A stretch of 35,744 bases of DNA. Source: Collodictyon triciliatum (taxonomy: Eukaryota; CRuMs). The stretch is taken from assembly GCA_043381765.1 (NCBI GenBank), contig JBHJMP010000516.1, positions 1-35,744 of the forward strand, written 5' to 3'. Shown here in pieces: positions 33,901 to 35,744 of the stretch. The notes beneath the pieces are model-generated. The model was given only the letters and a program-made list of their open reading frames with translations, was not told where the DNA came from and did not search any database. A program made the position numbers and the translations under genes. Position 1 is the first letter of the stretch. Every line of letters begins with the position of its first letter.

Positions 33901-35058
33901 ACATTTTATCATATAGATGCAATCCCTTCAGATGCTCATGCAGTTGGTTCGAAATAGGCTGGCCATCTTGATCTGTATCTTTTTTTCCCCCCCAACATGG
34001 TAGTGCTACAATTGACATATGAGCTCTCTTGACACAAGTTGAGGAATCTTCTCCAATTTCTAATACACCCAAGTTTTGCAAAAGGCTCATCCCTTCATCC
34101 AGAACTTCAATCTATGGACGAGAAAAAAAATTTTTTTTTTAAAAAAAAGTGTCATAGTCAATGTTAAAACTGAGATATAGAAACCGGCGCAAGATGAACT
34201 AACAGGATTGCCTTCAAGTGCAAGAGATGTTAAGTTTGTCAGGGAGTAAAATTCGCTTGGGAGGAACGATATGTAGTTGTTGTTCATGTTGATCAACTCT
34301 AGCCATGTGAGTTGCCCGAACCATTCTGGGATTAGTTGAATCTACAGAGTGTATGAAATCGTAAATCAAATAGCTAAAAGTTATTCGAACATATTGCGGT
34401 TTCTATCAGGGCTATTAGCAACAAGACGAAGCAAGTACCTGATTAAGGGACATATCGAGGCTACGCTTTCGAGGCAAAAGCAACAAGTCTGTTGGGAGTT
34501 GCGAGAGGTTTGATTCGCTTATGTTGATCGAATTGATATCAAATTCTAGCATATCAAAGAATTTTTGGCTGTCCGGATGAAAATGGTTTGTCCTGAGGTC
34601 AAGGAAGGTGAGCCCATTAAGTCTTTGAAGATCACCTATTGCAGATAACTATACGATGGGCTCTATTTAGTGGAAGGGTAGTATATGTCAACAGAAAATA
34701 AAGAAAATCTCAAGACTTTGGGAGAAAGGGAATAAATATCTCGTTCTGATGACTTCAAACATGGTTTTCAGAGAGGCCTATCGCCCCAATTTTCTCCATC
34801 TTACAAATACAAGAAGGGAATTCGGAAATCTAATATATGAAAATATTAGACTGAAATTTATAAAAAAATATTTGGGCGTTGGCATAAATCGAAGAAAAGA
34901 AGAAAAATTAAAGTTAAAACGGTTTCATTTGTAATAATGAATCAAATAATTGCCTGATTAGAGTTCAAAATTATAGTTTCTAATGCAGCAAGCAGTGTGA
35001 AAGAATCAGGAATTTCAGTGATCTAATGATGATGATGATGATGATGATGATGATAATG

Positions 35059-35090
<32 letters not shown>

Positions 35091-35583
35091 GATAATAATG
35101 ATAATAATGATAATGATAATAATAATAATGATAATGATAATAATAATAATAAGAGGCGATTTATTGAGTTTTGTATGAATATATTAGAAAAGAAAATAAA
35201 GATGAATTCAAGAGTGCAAACCAAAATAAAGTAAAAATTATGGAGAAGTAAAATTCTCTCCAACTCGTCATCAAGACTGAAGCATTGGAAAAAGCAGAAG
35301 CAAAACTCAAGAAAAAAAATGCAAAAAGGATAAGCCCAGCAATAAAGGAGGAAGTCTATTTTACCAAATTGAAGGACAGGTCGATCGACCTGAATCCCTC
35401 CCACACGGGAATCAACTCCAGAATGCTCGTCAGTCGTTCGCTTGTTCGAGAGTGTTGGCACTCAATTGGAGCTCTTTGGGGCAGCTCTCGGACCCGTTTT
35501 CGAGGGATGATGCGCCGCGGCGCCTTCCCAATTGTTGACCTACGTGCGGTGGCCCTTGTTCTCGCCATCTTCCAAGGACACAA
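30909..35583 (-). CDS. Leucine-rich repeat protein built from phase-0 exon cassettes
   Basis: Exons: 35583-35365, 35022-34954, 34829-34761, 34648-34439, 34341-34204, 34111-33818, 33694-33626, 33504-33436, 33281-33000, 32834-32766, 32655-32587, 32412-32203, 32130-31855, 31777-31421, 31319-31251, 31143-31075, and a less certain last exon 31001-30909. They encode about 876 residues. Every intron is phase 0. Eight exons are exactly 69 bp, one 23-residue LRR each (e.g. ERLPDSMSVLTNLKTLCLSH). Two 210-bp exons (module A, 70 residues) share an N-terminal LRR, an FHP motif and a second LxxLPxKRxxD repeat. Three complete large exons (module C, 94-119 residues) begin as an LRR, then carry a RAxxG...LPCW-like insert and end with LDLYD ... 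SIDLSFN. No signal peptide, membrane helix, kinase or GTPase is seen. It probably acts as an intracellular binding scaffold (inference). The start is the first in-frame Met (MCPWKMARTRATARR); a start at the second Met is equally possible. Confidence 0.8.
32918..32932 (+). repeat. Third copy of the TTGAATCGAATAAAG tag
   Basis: Identical 15-bp core to the tags at 5146 and 11856, in an intron of the LRR gene (between exons 33281-33000 and 32834-32766). It has no A tail or clear target duplication. Instead it is flanked by an inverted pair, CTTCCC and GGGAAG. Confidence 0.55.
35025..35151. repeat. (ATG)n/(AATGAT)n/(AAT)n compound microsatellite
   Basis: Compound array of GAT and AAT triplets immediately upstream, in gene sense, of the 3' splice site of LRR exon 35022-34954. 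The array covers the position of the polypyrimidine tract. Confidence 0.93.
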
Positions 35584-35645
35584 ACATAAGCGAACAGTTG
35601 AGAAGAGAAGAATTGGTTGCTCGTCTCTGGATTTAACTGATGCAA

Positions 35646-35744
35646 AAACAAAACAAAAACAAAAACAAAAACAAAAACAAAAACAAAAACAAAAACAAAA
35701 ACAAAAATAAAAATAAAAATAAAAATAAAAATAAAAATAAAAAT
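35646..35744. repeat. (CAAAAA)n then (TAAAAA)n hexanucleotide array
   Basis: CAAAAA units switch to TAAAAA units near 35706 and run to the window edge. It lies upstream of the LRR gene's start codon; 35584-35645 is the only visible 5' flank. Confidence 0.95.

Noticed and set aside
11707-35583. A single giant LRR-Roco gene from 35.6 to 11.7 kb
   Set aside because: Complete or nearly complete genes on both strands lie between, the Roco gene has its own start exon (17000-16809), and the LRR gene appears to end near 30909.

Overview
This is nuclear DNA of a eukaryote, most likely a free-living unicellular protist. The genes are split by many short AT-rich GT-AG introns, intergenic space is small, and long monotonous microsatellites fill introns. 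The gene set (a lysosomal alpha-mannosidase, COMMD3, a Roco protein, an amoeba-style 7TM receptor and a PIP kinase) fits a phagotrophic protist. The sequence does not name the species; the repeat-riddled, gap-containing draft recalls foraminiferan/rhizarian or amoeboid assemblies, but that is a guess. There are four N gaps (6364-6463, 19625-19724, 20892-21664, 25510-26095).

Layout. 0.2-0.6 kb: a piece of an unrecognised minus-strand gene. 0.96-2.27 kb (-): a complete five-exon COMMD3 gene. 2.74-10.9 kb (-): a complete GH38 lysosomal alpha-mannosidase in about 32 small exons. 11.7-17.0 kb (-): an LRR-Roc-COR (Roco) gene without a kinase domain and with a degenerate GTPase site. 17.65-19.3 kb (+): a seven-transmembrane receptor resembling the slime-mould cAMP-receptor class, cut by a gap after TM5. 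19.96-20.89 kb (+): a GC-rich exon of a TRIM/NHL-type protein, lying between two gaps. 21.68-24.85 kb (+): a phosphatidylinositol phosphate kinase whose spliced reading frame begins with a membrane segment next to the gap. 25.36-28.57 kb (-): a coiled-coil protein. 29.26-30.26 kb (+): a small proline-rich protein. 30.9-35.6 kb (-): an LRR-only protein related to the Roco gene. The window ends in a hexanucleotide repeat.

Relations. Two genes are built from the same cassette set: 69-bp exons each encoding one 23-residue LRR, plus two larger recurring exons (modules A and C) that I do not recognise, all joined by phase-0 introns. The LRR-only gene reads as a tandem duplication of an eight-exon block. 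The receptor exons and the PIP kinase lie on the same strand, and the kinase frame carries an upstream membrane segment, so a GPCR-PIPK type receptor (as in Dictyostelium RpkA and oomycetes) is possible, although an NHL exon and two gaps lie between them. Small-scale curiosities are three copies of a short tag (TTGAATCGAATAAAG), two of them with target-site-duplication-like flanks, and eight T(n)A(n) palindromes, most of them in introns. Exons were placed by translating by eye and checking splice sites, phase and family conservation together.
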